Shown: positions 1 through 9,325, counted from the first letter of the stretch. The stretch is DNA of 64,000 nucleotides from an uncultured Rikenellaceae bacterium (GCA_944326815.1 CALVFI010000010.1:186001-250000), one strand, 5' to 3'. A program made the numbers and translations. The notes: generated by a model from the letters alone, not told the origin.

Positions 1-348
1 CTTACCCATCCGGCCTATAACAAAAAGAAGGTCTATCAAGTATCACTCGACAAACCGCTGACTAAAGCCGACATGACACAGATTGCCGAAGGTATCGAAC
101 TGGAAGACGGAGAAATCCATGCCGATGAGATCAGCTATGTGAAAGAGAACAAACGGGAAGTCGGCATCGAGATCCACTCGGGCCGCAATCGCATCGTGCG
201 CCGTATCTTCGAACACCTGGGATACAAGGTCCAAAAACTGGACCGGGTCTATTTCGCAGGCTTGACAAAGAAAGGCCTCAAACGTGGTGGATGGCGATTC
301 CTAACCCCCAAAGAAGTCGAAATGCTCAAAAGCGGCAAATACGAATAA
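1..348 (+). CDS. Pseudouridine synthase, RluB/RsuA type (C-terminal part)
   Basis: This gene enters from the left edge, so only its last 115 codons are present. The reading frame is open from base 1 to a TAA at 346-348. The protein contains the late part of the RsuA/RluB pseudouridine synthase fold, seen in 'EIHSGRNRIVRRIFEHLGY' and the following 'VQKLDRVYFAGL', which resembles the conserved (E/Q)GRNRQIRRMxEHLGxxVxxLxRxxxG segment that ends the catalytic domain. Family members convert uridine to pseudouridine in 23S or 16S rRNA in the cytoplasm. The catalytic aspartate and the S4 domain would lie upstream of the window, so RluB versus RluE/RsuA cannot be settled here. A strong hairpin follows at 371-410. 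Confidence 0.85.
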   Translation, partial: LTHPAYNKKKVYQVSLDKPLTKADMTQIAEGIELEDGEIHADEISYVKENKREVGIEIHSGRNRIVRRIFEHLGYKVQKLDRVYFAGLTKKGLKRGGWRFLTPKEVEMLKSGKYE

Positions 349-370
349 ATCGCGGCACTCCACGCACAAC

Positions 371-410
371 AAGCGGCGCTCTTCACACGGAGAGTGCCGC
401 TTATCTTTTT
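371..410 (+). terminator. Intrinsic terminator after the pseudouridine synthase
   Basis: A 12-bp stem (371-382 with 391-402, one G-U pair) encloses the 8-base loop 383-390 and is followed by TTATCTTTTT. A second copy of one arm (352-360) could form an alternative stem with 392-400. Confidence 0.75.
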
Positions 411-455
411 CCAGCCAAGGCCTTCTGATGGCTTTGCCATGAAATTTCAGAAAAA

Positions 456-1745
456 CTACACCTCGGGCTCCTCTTGCTCGGGATCACGCATCACCAACAC
501 CTTGTCGATACGAGCTCCATCCATATCCACAATTTCCATCCGGAAAGAGTGCCATTGCAATTTTTCTCCCGTGTGAGGAATATGGTCCAACTCTTTAAGA
601 ATCAAACCACCCAACGTATTGTATTCATAATCGGTATAAAGATCCTCCATCTCGAAATAGGCCAGAAAATCATAAAACGGACACTGACCGTCCACTAGCC
701 ATCCGCCATCCTCTCGAGGAATAATTTCCTGTTCTTCGTCAGTTTCCGGAATAGCCCCAACCAAAGCCTCCAGCACATCCTTCAGCGTGACCATTCCCTG
801 TACGGCACCAAACTCATCCGTCACCAAGCCATATTTTACCCGAGAAGCTTTCATCTGCTCCAAGGCATGATACACGCTCATATTTTCATGGAAAAACCGA
901 GCCGGGCGCACAACCGTCTCCAAACGAAAACCCTCGGCATCAACATTCGAAAAGAGATCCTTCAGATACACCACTCCGGAGACATGATCGATAATATTAC
1001 CTTCGGCAACCGGATAAATATCGTGCAGATCCTCACATACCGCTTGACGAATCTCGGCAGCATTCTGAGCCGGATCGAGCCACACGATATCGCTGCGGTG
1101 CGTCATAATTGAACTGACATTCCGGTCACCCAAAGAAAAGACCCGTCCCACGATATCCTCTTCCACCTCGTCGATCTCGCCCGAGTCCGTACTCTCCCGA
1201 ATCAGACTTCGGATCTCCTCCTCTGTCACAACATTTTCCTTATCCTTTATATTCAATATGCGAAGAACCAGCGCCGTACTCTTCGACAGTAACCAAATAA
1301 ACGGCGATGCCACAATCGACAAGAAACGCATGGGCCGCGCAATCATCTTCGCCACTGCTTCCGCGGCGGTCATTCCAATCCGTTTGGGAACAAGTTCCCC
1401 AAAAATCAAGGTCAAATAGGTCACAACAACAACTATCACCAACCGAGCCAATTGAACAGAATATGCCGGAGGGACACCCAGTTGGGCAAAAAAAGCCCCC
1501 ACATCGCTGGCAAACACATCGCCGGAATAAAGACCGGTCAGAATACCTATCAATGTTATCCCAATTTGTATGGCCGACAAAAATTTATCCGGATTGCCCG
1601 CCAATTTCAGTGCAATCGCGGCCCGCCGACTACCCCGTTTGGCATCGACCTCCAACTTCGAACGCCGGGCCGAAATCAAAGCAATCTCAGCCATAGCAAA
1701 TACACCATTCAGAACGATCAGAAATAGAATAATCGCAATTTCCAT
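456..1745 (-). CDS. CorC/CNNM-family membrane protein (DUF21 plus CBS pair)
   Basis: A 429-residue protein of the UPF0053/CNNM family, often annotated hemolysin or CorC/TlyC. The N-terminal DUF21 domain has four hydrophobic segments, roughly residues 1-22, 57-77, 97-120 and 139-163. A CBS-domain pair follows at about 205-325, recognisable by 'IMTHRSDIVWLD' and 'VTDEFGAVQGMVTLKDVLEALVG', and then a CorC/HlyC C-terminal domain at about 335-420 ('DGGWLVDGQCPFYDFLAYF'). Related proteins have been linked to Mg2+ or Co2+ efflux and to resistance to membrane stress; the true substrate cannot be read from sequence. The start is the ATG at 1743-1745. It is transcribed alone, with a TATATTTG box just upstream on the minus strand. 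Confidence 0.9.
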   Translation of the reverse strand: MEIAIILFLIVLNGVFAMAEIALISARRSKLEVDAKRGSRRAAIALKLAGNPDKFLSAIQIGITLIGILTGLYSGDVFASDVGAFFAQLGVPPAYSVQLARLVIVVVVTYLTLIFGELVPKRIGMTAAEAVAKMIARPMRFLSIVASPFIWLLSKSTALVLRILNIKDKENVVTEEEIRSLIRESTDSGEIDEVEEDIVGRVFSLGDRNVSSIMTHRSDIVWLDPAQNAAEIRQAVCEDLHDIYPVAEGNIIDHVSGVVYLKDLFSNVDAEGFRLETVVRPARFFHENMSVYHALEQMKASRVKYGLVTDEFGAVQGMVTLKDVLEALVGAIPETDEEQEIIPREDGGWLVDGQCPFYDFLAYFEMEDLYTDYEYNTLGGLILKELDHIPHTGEKLQWHSFRMEIVDMDGARIDKVLVMRDPEQEEPEV

Positions 1746-1776
1746 ATATTTACGCAGAACTCAATCAATATTTTTG

Positions 1777-1784
1777 CAAATATA
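1777..1784 (-). promoter_or_regulatory. -7 box (TATATTTG) for the CorC-like gene
   Basis: Exact match to the Bacteroidetes sigma-ABfr -7 consensus TAnnTTTG on the minus strand, 32 bases upstream of the start codon. No clear -33 TTTG element was seen at the usual spacing. Confidence 0.5.
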
Positions 1785-1818
1785 AGTATCAAAAAATGAA
1801 TTTTCAGGAGATAAAAAT

Positions 1819-1849
1819 TTTGTATATTATCAAATAGTCGTTATCTTTG
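1819..1849 (+). promoter_or_regulatory. Promoter of tRNA-Lys
   Basis: A -33 TTTG (1819-1822) and a -7 TATCTTTG (1842-1849) separated by 19 bases match the Bacteroidetes sigma-ABfr consensus. The tRNA begins 27 bases after the -7 box. Confidence 0.7.
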
Positions 1850-1876
1850 TGCCCACAAAACGGAGAAATCCGGGAC

Positions 1877-1949
1877 GGTTCTCTAGCTCAGTTGGTAGAG
1901 CACGACACTCTTAATGTTGGGGTCGTGGGTTCGAGCCCCACGGGGACCA
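1877..1949 (+). tRNA. tRNA-Lys (anticodon CTT)
   Basis: The 73-base sequence folds into a full cloverleaf. The acceptor stem pairs 1877-1883 with 1942-1948, the D-stem is GCTC/GAGC, the anticodon stem is CGACA/TGTTG around the loop CTCTTAA with CTT at 1910-1912, and the T-arm is GTGGG/CCCAC with loop TTCGAGC. The discriminator base is A. The CCA end is not encoded. Confidence 0.95.
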
Positions 1950-1952
1950 CAG

Positions 1953-1991
1953 AAAAAGGCTTATTTATCGACAAGATAATAAGCCTTTTTT
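1953..1991 (+). terminator. Terminator after tRNA-Lys
   Basis: A perfect 13-bp stem, 1953-1965 with 1978-1990, with A-rich and T-rich outer arms. The T-run of the 3' arm continues past the stem, giving a typical intrinsic terminator four bases beyond the tRNA. Confidence 0.85.
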
Positions 1992-2112
1992 ATTTATACC
2001 TCTGTCCTCCGTATTTTCAGCCAAGACCGGGGCTCTTTTTCCCTCTTTTGCATACGATTTTCAAAAATAATCGCTATATTTATTGAGTATATACCGAAAA
2101 AGAACAAAGCCT

Positions 2113-4176
2113 ATGATATTACTCTCTACGATGCAACCGCTGACGCTACCGCTTGCCGATCCCGTCCTGAAGTTTCTATTGATTCTCATCATCATACTTT
2201 TTGCCCCAATTATACTCAACAAATTAAGAATCCCACACCTGCTCGGGCTAATCATTGCCGGTGCAATCATAGGACCGCACGGATTCAACCTCATGCTACG
2301 CGACAGCAGCATCATCCTATCGGGCACTGCCGGATTGCTGTACATCATGTTTCTGGCAGGACTTGAAATCGACATGAACGATTTCAAGAAAAACAGCGGG
2401 AAAAGCATTGTTTTTGGATTATTCACCTTCCTGATTCCATTGACAATCGGTTTTCTGGTCAGCCGCTACCTTCTCCACTTCCAATTACTCTCGGCACTTC
2501 TGTTTGGCAGCATCTTCTCATCGCACACACTGCTCGCCTACCCGATTATCAGCCGACTGGGGGTAGCCAAAAATATTGCAGTGAATCTCACTGTAGGCGG
2601 AACCGTCATCACCGACACACTGGCCCTGATGGTACTGACCGTCATCGTAGGATTATCAAATGGAGAGATGGAAGAGACCTTCTGGTTCCGCCTTACCGGC
2701 TCCATCATTGCATTCGGTCTATTTGTTCTATTGATCTTCCCGATCATCGGAAGATGGTTCTTCAAACGATACAAAGACAATATCTCCCAATATATCTTTG
2801 TACTGGCCATGGTCTTTTTAGGCGCCTATTTGGCCCAGGTGGCAGGCATTGAAGCCATCATCGGAGCATTCCTCGCAGGAATCGCCATGAACCGTCTGAT
2901 TCCCTCAACCTCCCCCCTGATGAACCGCATCGAGTTTGTCGGTAACGCTATTTTCATCCCGTTTTTCCTCATCGGGGTAGGTATGCTCATCGATTATCGG
3001 GCCTTCTTCAGCGGCTGGGAGACTCTGGAGGTCGCAGCAATCATGATCGTTGTGGCAACTGGCAGCAAATTCGCGGCGGCCTGGCTAACCCAAAAAACCT
3101 TCCGTCTATCGGCTGACCAACGACGCGTCATTTTCGGGCTGAGCAATGCCCATGTCGCCGCAACTCTTGCCATCGTCACCGTCGGCTACAATGTCATTCT
3201 CGGAACAGACGACGCTGGTCAACCCATCCGACTGCTGAATGATAGCGTCCTGAACGGCACAATATTGATGATCCTTGTCACGTGTACCATCGCCTCTTTC
3301 GCCGCCCAACAAGGCGCCCGAAACATCGCACTACATGACATGCCGCACGAAATGAAAAAAGGCGACGGCGATGAGCGTATTCTGGTATCAATCAACAATG
3401 AAAGCACTGTCACAGAACTAATCAATCTCAGCACGGCAGTCAAATCGCGTAAAATTAAAGAAGGGCTATATGCAGTCACTGTAATCGACAATCAAAACAC
3501 CGATGAGAGCGCCGTCAAACATGCCCGCAAGGTTCTGAACGAGGCTGTCATGACAGCCGCAGCGACCGACAACCACCTACACGAAATTCTACGATATGAT
3601 ATCAACAGCAGCAATGCAATCGTCAGTGTGGCCAAAGAACACCAAATTACTGACCTGATTTTGGGAATGCCCAGTGATGTCCAGGTAAGAGAAAACCCTT
3701 TGCGGCATATCGAATGGATCGTTTCCCAATGCAATGTTACAACACTCATCTACAAACCCCTACAACCACTTTCAACCATAAAGCGACATCTGATTGCCAT
3801 TCCGGACAAAGCAGAACAGGATCTTGGCTTTTCGATGTGGGTCAGACGTCTTTGGCAGGTAGCTGCACACACAGGGGCTAAATTCGTATTCTACTGCTCG
3901 CCGGCCACTCAGGTCAGCCTATCCGAAATCTGCGCAAAACACCCGATCAATGCAGAATTCATCAATTTCGCCTGGGAAGATTTTCTGATCCTCGCCCGTG
4001 ATGTTAAAACGGATGATTGCATATGGGTAATTCTTAGCCGTAGAGACAAGCTCTCCCATCATCAATTCATAACCAAATTACAAGACTATATACCGCGGTA
4101 TTTCGAAACAAACAATTTCATATTGGTTTTCCCCACAGAAAAAGAAGCGCAAGCCAACAGTCGGTATTATATTTGA
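2113..4176 (+). CDS. Cation/proton antiporter (CPA2) with USP-like C-terminal domain
   Basis: A 687-residue inner-membrane protein. Residues up to about 385 form a Na+/H+ exchanger (CPA2, KefB/NapA-like) domain with about 12 hydrophobic segments and the family signatures 'RIPHLLGLIIAGAIIGPHG' and 'GIEAIIGAFLAGIAMNR'. The remaining about 280 residues are soluble and resemble the tandem universal-stress-protein domain seen in many Bacteroidetes antiporters ('ERILVSINNESTVTELINLS', 'DLILGMPSDVQ'). It probably exchanges Na+ or K+ for H+, with the cytoplasmic part acting as a regulatory domain. An upstream in-frame TTG at 2083 was not chosen because it overlaps a promoter-like TATATTTA (2075-2082); ATG at 2113 or 2131 is more plausible. 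Confidence 0.88.
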   Translation: MILLSTMQPLTLPLADPVLKFLLILIIILFAPIILNKLRIPHLLGLIIAGAIIGPHGFNLMLRDSSIILSGTAGLLYIMFLAGLEIDMNDFKKNSGKSIVFGLFTFLIPLTIGFLVSRYLLHFQLLSALLFGSIFSSHTLLAYPIISRLGVAKNIAVNLTVGGTVITDTLALMVLTVIVGLSNGEMEETFWFRLTGSIIAFGLFVLLIFPIIGRWFFKRYKDNISQYIFVLAMVFLGAYLAQVAGIEAIIGAFLAGIAMNRLIPSTSPLMNRIEFVGNAIFIPFFLIGVGMLIDYRAFFSGWETLEVAAIMIVVATGSKFAAAWLTQKTFRLSADQRRVIFGLSNAHVAATLAIVTVGYNVILGTDDAGQPIRLLNDSVLNGTILMILVTCTIASFAAQQGARNIALHDMPHEMKKGDGDERILVSINNESTVTELINLSTAVKSRKIKEGLYAVTVIDNQNTDESAVKHARKVLNEAVMTAAATDNHLHEILRYDINSSNAIVSVAKEHQITDLILGMPSDVQVRENPLRHIEWIVSQCNVTTLIYKPLQPLSTIKRHLIAIPDKAEQDLGFSMWVRRLWQVAAHTGAKFVFYCSPATQVSLSEICAKHPINAEFINFAWEDFLILARDVKTDDCIWVILSRRDKLSHHQFITKLQDYIPRYFETNNFILVFPTEKEAQANSRYYI

Positions 4177-4237
4177 CAGAAAGATGTTATAAAATCCGTT
4201 TGAAACGAACAATAATAAACAAAAAAATACCGACCCC

Positions 4238-4993
4238 ATGAAAGATGTCAAGCAGGCTTTGCTCGGACGCCGATCCGTAAGGCGATACGAACGGCAAGCC
4301 ATAGAACAGGAAAAATTGGATTTTATCTACGAAGCAATACGCAACACACCAACCAGTTACAACGGACAGCAATTCTCGGTAATCGCCGTCACCGACCAAA
4401 CACTCAAGGAGACCCTGTATGCCATCACCGGCCAGAAACAGATCAAGACCTGCGCCGTTTTTCTCGTATTTTGTCTGGATTACCACAAATTACGGATTGC
4501 CGGGGAGCTCAAAGGTTCGGAGATTCCGGATTATGCTCCGACGGTCGACGGATATACGGTGGGGGTGATTGATGCTTCGCTGGCTCTGATGAGCGCTATG
4601 GTAGCCGCTGAGTCGCTCGGATTGGGTTGCTGTGCGGTGGGCTATATTCGCACGGCCGATCCTTCGAAAGTCTCCGAGTTGTTATCACTGCCCAAAGGAG
4701 TTGCCATCGTATGCGGGCTGACGATCGGTTATCCGCGGGAGGAACCCGACATGAAGCCCAAATTACCTCTTCAGGTAGTCGTTCATCAGAATCAATACAG
4801 CAGCGACGAAGAGATGCGCCCCTGGCTCTCGGCATACGACCGCGAAATCTGTCAATACAATCAAGAGCGGAGCGGCGATCGCACGACCAATGATTGGGCA
4901 ACCCACATACTGGATTATCACCGCGAAGCGATGAACCACAGCATCGCCTCCTATCTCGAACATCAAATAGGACTAAAAAGCGGCAAAAAATAG
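4238..4993 (+). CDS. Nitroreductase-family FMN oxidoreductase (NfsA/FRP type)
   Basis: A 251-residue nitroreductase-fold protein. It has the N-terminal FMN-binding pattern 'GRRSVRRYERQAIE', the 'TPTSYNGQQFSVIAV' segment that packs on the flavin, and 'ESLGLGCCAVGYIR' plus 'GLTIGYPREEP' typical of the NfsA/Frp branch, which uses NAD(P)H to reduce flavin, quinones or nitroaromatics as a cytoplasmic dimer. The physiological substrate is unknown. It starts at the ATG 61 bases after the antiporter stop and may be cotranscribed with it. A bidirectional terminator follows at 5027-5059. Confidence 0.88.
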   Translation: MKDVKQALLGRRSVRRYERQAIEQEKLDFIYEAIRNTPTSYNGQQFSVIAVTDQTLKETLYAITGQKQIKTCAVFLVFCLDYHKLRIAGELKGSEIPDYAPTVDGYTVGVIDASLALMSAMVAAESLGLGCCAVGYIRTADPSKVSELLSLPKGVAIVCGLTIGYPREEPDMKPKLPLQVVVHQNQYSSDEEMRPWLSAYDREICQYNQERSGDRTTNDWATHILDYHREAMNHSIASYLEHQIGLKSGKK

Positions 4994-5026
4994 TTCACAG
5001 ACCTTGAGCCAAAATCAGCATAAATA

Positions 5027-5059
5027 AAAAGAGGTCACGGAGTTTCCGTGACCTCTTTT
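5027..5059. terminator. Bidirectional terminator
   Basis: A perfect 14-bp stem (5027-5040 with 5046-5059) with a 5-base loop, flanked by A-tracts on the left and T-rich sequence on the right. It lies between two convergent genes and can serve both the nitroreductase and the carboxyltransferase. Confidence 0.9.
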
Positions 5060-5102
5060 ATCCACCTCGACAAAAGCTATAGCAGCATTTGTCATGAAAA
5101 GG

Positions 5103-6953
5103 TTACTCAAGTTCAACCAACGGAGCCTCTGCGGCAACTGCATCGCCTTCTGCCACCAGAATCCGCTTAACAACACCCGCATAATCCGAAGCAATGCTGT
5201 TTTCCATCTTCATGGCTTCGAGCACAACAACATCCTGGTCTTTTTTCACCGTATCGCCCGGCTTCACCAATACCTGAAGAATACGTCCCGGCATCGGAGC
5301 CACCACAGCAGGCCCCGTCACTGCATCTGCAGCAACAGCAGCTTTAGGCTCATTCTTTTCTTCCACCTTTTTCTCCGGTTTCGTGAGCTCATATTTCGCT
5401 TTTTTCAACTTGGTCAGGAAATCCTTGGCCACCAACGGGAAAAGTTCAAGCAGCAGTACCTCTTTTTCGTTCTCCGCCAACTTCACGCCACCGCAATCCT
5501 CCAACACCGGATTGGGTTGCATTTTGTATTTTGTCGTATCGTAAGGAGTCTCTTCACGCACACCGGCGATTTTCAGTCGGAATTCAGGTTTCACCGGTAC
5601 CGGAGTCTTACCATACTCGCCCTTAACCAGGTTCACAAATTGATTCGAAGTATTGGAGTACATCGGCTTCCCGTTCATCAAATCAAGCGCACAATTCACT
5701 GCCTGTGCCCCGACAATCTGGCTCGTCGGCGTAACCAAAGGCGGAAGACCGGCATCGAGACGCACTTTGGGAATCAATTCCATCGCTTTCTCCAGAATAT
5801 GTTCGCTCTTGAGCTGTTTGAGCTGAGCCACCATATTGGTATACATTCCGCCCGGTATCTCGGCATTCTTGACCAATTCGTTCGGCTTCGGGAAGTTGAA
5901 ATATTTCTCAATAGCATGACAAGCATCCAGCAGTGCCGCTTCATTGTCTTCCTGGGCATACTTAATCGCATCATCGAAGAGCTTGTCGATTTCGGCAGGA
6001 AGTTGATCAGTAAGCGGATTAAACGGATTGGGGAACTGTTTTACGGCATCATAGGCATCCAACTCCTTGCGAATATTGTAGAGTTCAGCGTTGATCTTGG
6101 CTACTGCCTCCATATTGATGTCCAACTCAATACCCAATTTCTTCGAGAAAACATAAATCAACTCGATAGCCGGAGCTGCCGGACCTCCGGCAAAGTTCCA
6201 GATATTGGTATCGACCACATCCACACCATTCACGATGGCCGAAAGCACCGAAGCCAGACCGTAACCTGGCGTACAGTGAGTGTGGAAATCGATAGGCACA
6301 TTCAGATTCTGTTTGAACAGACGCACCAGACCGGCCACCCGTTTGGGCGGAATCAATCCACTCATATCCTTGATCGTAATCATGTCGGCTCCGAGCGCTG
6401 CCATCTGTTTGGCCTTATCGAGGAAATAGGCATCTGTAAAGACCGGTGCAGGATTCTTTTTCCCTTTCAACTTATCCAGAAAACTGAGTTTCGGATATTT
6501 CGGATCGATCGTATAGCATACAGCACAATCGGCAATGCCACCATATTTTTTCACATAGGTCACCGTAGATTTTACATTATCCACGTCATTGAGTGCGTCA
6601 AAAATACGCATGATTCCCAATCCTGATTCGATGGAATTGCGGCAGAATCCTTCGATGATCTCATCCGTATACGGACTGTATCCGAACAGATTCCGACCAC
6701 GGGAGAGTGCCGTAAGTTTGGATACATCGCCCACGGCAGCTTTAATTTTTTCCAGACGCGTCCACGGATTCTCGCCCAAATATCTCATCACGGAATCGGG
6801 CACTGCTCCACCCCAGACTTCCATCGCATAGAAATTCGCATCTTTATAAAACGGCAACACCCGATCAATCTGTTGCTGCGTCATGCGGGTGGCAAATGCA
6901 GACTGCTGTCCGTCACGAAGGGTCAAATCCCTGATTTTTAACTTACGTGCCAT
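5103..6953 (-). CDS. Biotin-dependent carboxyltransferase (oxaloacetate decarboxylase alpha / pyruvate carboxylase B type)
   Basis: A 616-residue two-part enzyme. Residues 1 to about 470 form an HMGL-like TIM barrel plus conserved carboxylase domain, with the metal-binding Asp in 'RDLTLRDGQQSAFATRM', the 'EVWGGAVPDS' segment, the lysine in 'MITIKDMSG' and the metal ligands in 'DFHTHCTPGYG'. A Lys/Glu/Ala-rich linker leads to a biotinyl domain with the biotin-acceptor motif EAMKM, Lys about 582. Such proteins transfer CO2 between biotin and pyruvate/oxaloacetate, either as the alpha subunit of a membrane decarboxylase or as a pyruvate carboxylase half. No biotin carboxylase or membrane beta/gamma subunit is adjacent, so which role applies is open. 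The common RDAHQS motif reads RDGQQS here. Confidence 0.85.
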   Translation of the reverse strand: MARKLKIRDLTLRDGQQSAFATRMTQQQIDRVLPFYKDANFYAMEVWGGAVPDSVMRYLGENPWTRLEKIKAAVGDVSKLTALSRGRNLFGYSPYTDEIIEGFCRNSIESGLGIMRIFDALNDVDNVKSTVTYVKKYGGIADCAVCYTIDPKYPKLSFLDKLKGKKNPAPVFTDAYFLDKAKQMAALGADMITIKDMSGLIPPKRVAGLVRLFKQNLNVPIDFHTHCTPGYGLASVLSAIVNGVDVVDTNIWNFAGGPAAPAIELIYVFSKKLGIELDINMEAVAKINAELYNIRKELDAYDAVKQFPNPFNPLTDQLPAEIDKLFDDAIKYAQEDNEAALLDACHAIEKYFNFPKPNELVKNAEIPGGMYTNMVAQLKQLKSEHILEKAMELIPKVRLDAGLPPLVTPTSQIVGAQAVNCALDLMNGKPMYSNTSNQFVNLVKGEYGKTPVPVKPEFRLKIAGVREETPYDTTKYKMQPNPVLEDCGGVKLAENEKEVLLLELFPLVAKDFLTKLKKAKYELTKPEKKVEEKNEPKAAVAADAVTGPAVVAPMPGRILQVLVKPGDTVKKDQDVVVLEAMKMENSIASDYAGVVKRILVAEGDAVAAEAPLVELE

Positions 6954-6989
6954 ATAGATTACCTTTTAATGTAACTGTTATTTCGCTAA

Positions 6990-6997
6990 CAAATATA
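6990..6997 (-). promoter_or_regulatory. -7 box (TATATTTG) for the carboxyltransferase
   Basis: Exact TAnnTTTG match on the minus strand, 37 bases upstream of the start codon. A TTTG lies 22 bases further upstream (plus-strand CAAA at 7020-7023), slightly longer than the usual 19-20 spacing. Confidence 0.55.
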
Positions 6998-7061
6998 ACG
7001 AATAATTTGAATAAATTTTCAAATTATCAAAAAAAAGCAAAAGATTTATAACACTTTATTA

Positions 7062-8030
7062 TTACACGAACTGAGCAAGGGCAATAGCAACGGCAGCCTC
7101 AACAACCACCGGGGCCCGCAAAGCGATACATGCATCGTGTCGACCCTTTATGACAAGAGGCTCCACCCGGCCCGTTTCCGTATTCAGGGTCTGCTGCTCT
7201 GTGGCGATGCTTGAAGTGGGTTTGACAGCCACACGCACCACGATCGGATTGCCATTGGTAATACCGCCGTTGATGCCTCCGGAATTATTCGTTGCCGTCC
7301 GGCCATCTGCGGAGACGATCGGATCGTTATTTTCGGAACCACGCAAACGCGCCGCAGCGAAACCATTACCGAACTCCACCCCTTTCACGGCAGGAATGGA
7401 AAACAACAGGTGCGACATCACACTCTCGACCGAATCGAAAAACGGTTCTCCAAGGCCCACCGGCACGCCCTCTGCGGTACATTCAATCACACCTCCCACG
7501 GAATCGCACGAACGGAGTGCCCGCTCCACCACCTCCGGAAACTTCTCACGATCGGCACATCCACCGATCTCAAGAATCCGGGATTCGATCTTCACCGCAC
7601 CCAACATTTTCTTCGCCACTACACCAGCCGTCACAAGAGCCAGGGTCAGACGCCCCGAGAAATGGCCGCCTCCACGATAATCGTTGAAGCCCTTGAACTT
7701 TTGTACGGCCACCCAATCGGCGTGCGAAGGGCGAGGATGTGTCACCAAATTGCGATAGTCGCCCGAACGCGTGTTTTCATTATAAAACAAAACCGCAACC
7801 GGCGCCCCTGTAGTATACCCATTAAAAACCCCCGAAAGGAGATGGGGCGTATCGCTCTCTTTGCGGGGCGTAGTTCCCCGAGCCCCCGAGCGTCGCCGAT
7901 CAAGATCGGGCAAAAAATCTGCCTCCGACAGAGGAATCCCGGGAGCGATACCATCCATAACCACCCCCACGGCCTCCCCGTGAGACTCTCCGAAAAGCGA
8001 TATTCTGAAATTTGTACCGAAACTATTCAT
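7062..8030 (-). CDS. aroC: Chorismate synthase
   Basis: The last shikimate-pathway enzyme: it converts 5-enolpyruvylshikimate-3-phosphate to chorismate using reduced FMN. The 322-residue protein begins with the family signature 'FGTNFRISLFGESHG' and carries 'DLDRRRSGARGTTPRKESD', 'RPSHADW', the 'YRGGGHFSGR' loop with the active-site region, and 'GGINGGITNGNPI'. Two conserved histidines used in catalysis are present, in GESHG and RPSHAD. It is somewhat shorter than the roughly 350-360 residues of many AroC proteins because the C-terminus stops at 'AIALAQFV'. It lies 45 bases downstream of aroA, so the two consecutive pathway steps are encoded by one transcript led by lptB. Confidence 0.96.
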   Translation of the reverse strand: MNSFGTNFRISLFGESHGEAVGVVMDGIAPGIPLSEADFLPDLDRRRSGARGTTPRKESDTPHLLSGVFNGYTTGAPVAVLFYNENTRSGDYRNLVTHPRPSHADWVAVQKFKGFNDYRGGGHFSGRLTLALVTAGVVAKKMLGAVKIESRILEIGGCADREKFPEVVERALRSCDSVGGVIECTAEGVPVGLGEPFFDSVESVMSHLLFSIPAVKGVEFGNGFAAARLRGSENNDPIVSADGRTATNNSGGINGGITNGNPIVVRVAVKPTSSIATEQQTLNTETGRVEPLVIKGRHDACIALRAPVVVEAAVAIALAQFV

Positions 8031-8075
8031 ACGCGTCCAATCATTATCATTATTTCCCTCGGCTTATGTAACAAA

Positions 8076-9320
8076 CTACACGAGTACCGACTCCAAATCC
8101 TCCCAAAAGCCAGGATAAGACTTCGCCACACACTCCGCCCCGGTAATCCGCACATCACCTTCTGCATTCAAGGCTGCCACCGCCGCCGACATAGCAATCC
8201 GGTGATCGTTATGACTGTCCACCTCAGCACTTTGAGGCTGTCCACCCACAATCCGCATCACATTCTCCTGCGACAGATCAATTTCGATGCCCATCTTGCC
8301 GAACTCCTGTTGAATCGTCTCGGCCCGATTACTCTCCTTATGTGCCAGACGTTCCGTACCCGTAATAAGACTCTCTCCCGCGCAATTGGCCGCCAAGGCC
8401 GCCAAGGCCGGGAAAAGGTCGGGGCAATGCGTTGCATCGAACGCAAAGCCGTGTAAAGAGCGCCGTTTGACCGTCACCCGGTCCGGACTGGTGATGATCT
8501 CCGCACCGGCACGCGCCAACGCATCGATAATCGCCACATCGGCCTGCAAGGAGAGTGAGTTCAAATTCGTCACCGTAATCTCTCCCGCGATCGCCCCGGC
8601 AACTAACAAGCAGGAAGCGCCACTCCAATCCCCTTCGATATTATAAACTCGGGAGCAATATTCCTGGCCTCCCCGAACGAAAAACTCGCGATAGGAATTG
8701 TGTTCAACCAATACATCGAACTGCTTCAATACATCTATCGTCATATTAATATAAGGGATACTGTTCAGATGGGGCACATGCATTACAGTATCGCTGGCAG
8801 CCAAGGGCAAAGCCATCAACAACCCGGTCACAAACTGCGAACTGACCGAACCGTCCACCGTCACTGCTCCTCCCCGAAGCGGTCCGCAGACAGTCACGGG
8901 CAGAAAGCCGTCATTAGACGTTACTCGTACGCCCAACTGCCGCAAAGGGTCGAGCATCATATCTATCGGTCGCGAGAGAATAGATCCATGTCCGGTAACG
9001 GTCAAGGGTTGCTCACACAGTGCTGCAATCGGTGTAAACATTCGGGTTGAAAGTCCCGACTCTCCGATATCCAGCATCCCCGAATGAGGTTCCAATCCAC
9101 CTTTTATAATATAAGAGGTTTCATCCTCCTGCCGGACAGTAGCTCCCAGCGACTGGATAACAGATAGTGCGGCCCGTGTATCGCTGCAAAATTCCATATT
9201 GAGAAGCCGGGTCTCTCCGGAAGCCAGCAATGCAGCGGCAACAGCCCGTTGTGCATAACTTTTCGACGAGGGAGCATGAAGGCTACCCGACACTTCCGAC
9301 CTTCGGGAAATCTTATCCAT
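8076..9320 (-). CDS. aroA: 3-Phosphoshikimate 1-carboxyvinyltransferase (EPSP synthase)
   Basis: A 414-residue EPSP synthase, which joins shikimate-3-phosphate with phosphoenolpyruvate. The substrate-binding segment 'APSSKSYAQRAVAAALLA' near residue 20 contains the conserved lysine, 'GESGLSTRMFTPIAAL' corresponds to the GNSGTxxR motif with variant residues, and 'HNDHRIAMSAAVAAL' is the C-terminal DHRxAMS signature. The second residue of the family's GNSGT/GNAGT loop differs (GESGL), a divergence typical of this lineage rather than evidence of inactivity. It starts 5 bases after lptB ends and is followed by aroC, forming a tight lptB-aroA-aroC operon. Confidence 0.95.
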   Translation of the reverse strand: MDKISRRSEVSGSLHAPSSKSYAQRAVAAALLASGETRLLNMEFCSDTRAALSVIQSLGATVRQEDETSYIIKGGLEPHSGMLDIGESGLSTRMFTPIAALCEQPLTVTGHGSILSRPIDMMLDPLRQLGVRVTSNDGFLPVTVCGPLRGGAVTVDGSVSSQFVTGLLMALPLAASDTVMHVPHLNSIPYINMTIDVLKQFDVLVEHNSYREFFVRGGQEYCSRVYNIEGDWSGASCLLVAGAIAGEITVTNLNSLSLQADVAIIDALARAGAEIITSPDRVTVKRRSLHGFAFDATHCPDLFPALAALAANCAGESLITGTERLAHKESNRAETIQQEFGKMGIEIDLSQENVMRIVGGQPQSAEVDSHNDHRIAMSAAVAALNAEGDVRITGAECVAKSYPGFWEDLESVLV

Positions 9321-9325
9321 ATGCG

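Noticed and set aside
5094..6626. 510-codon open frame antisense to the carboxyltransferase
   Set aside because: It is the complement of a long conserved gene, has an implausible His/Arg/Gln/Phe-rich composition and no family resemblance.
7410..8456. 348-codon open frame antisense to aroC/aroA
   Set aside because: Runs across two real genes and their gap; composition rich in Arg/His/Pro is that of a shadow frame.
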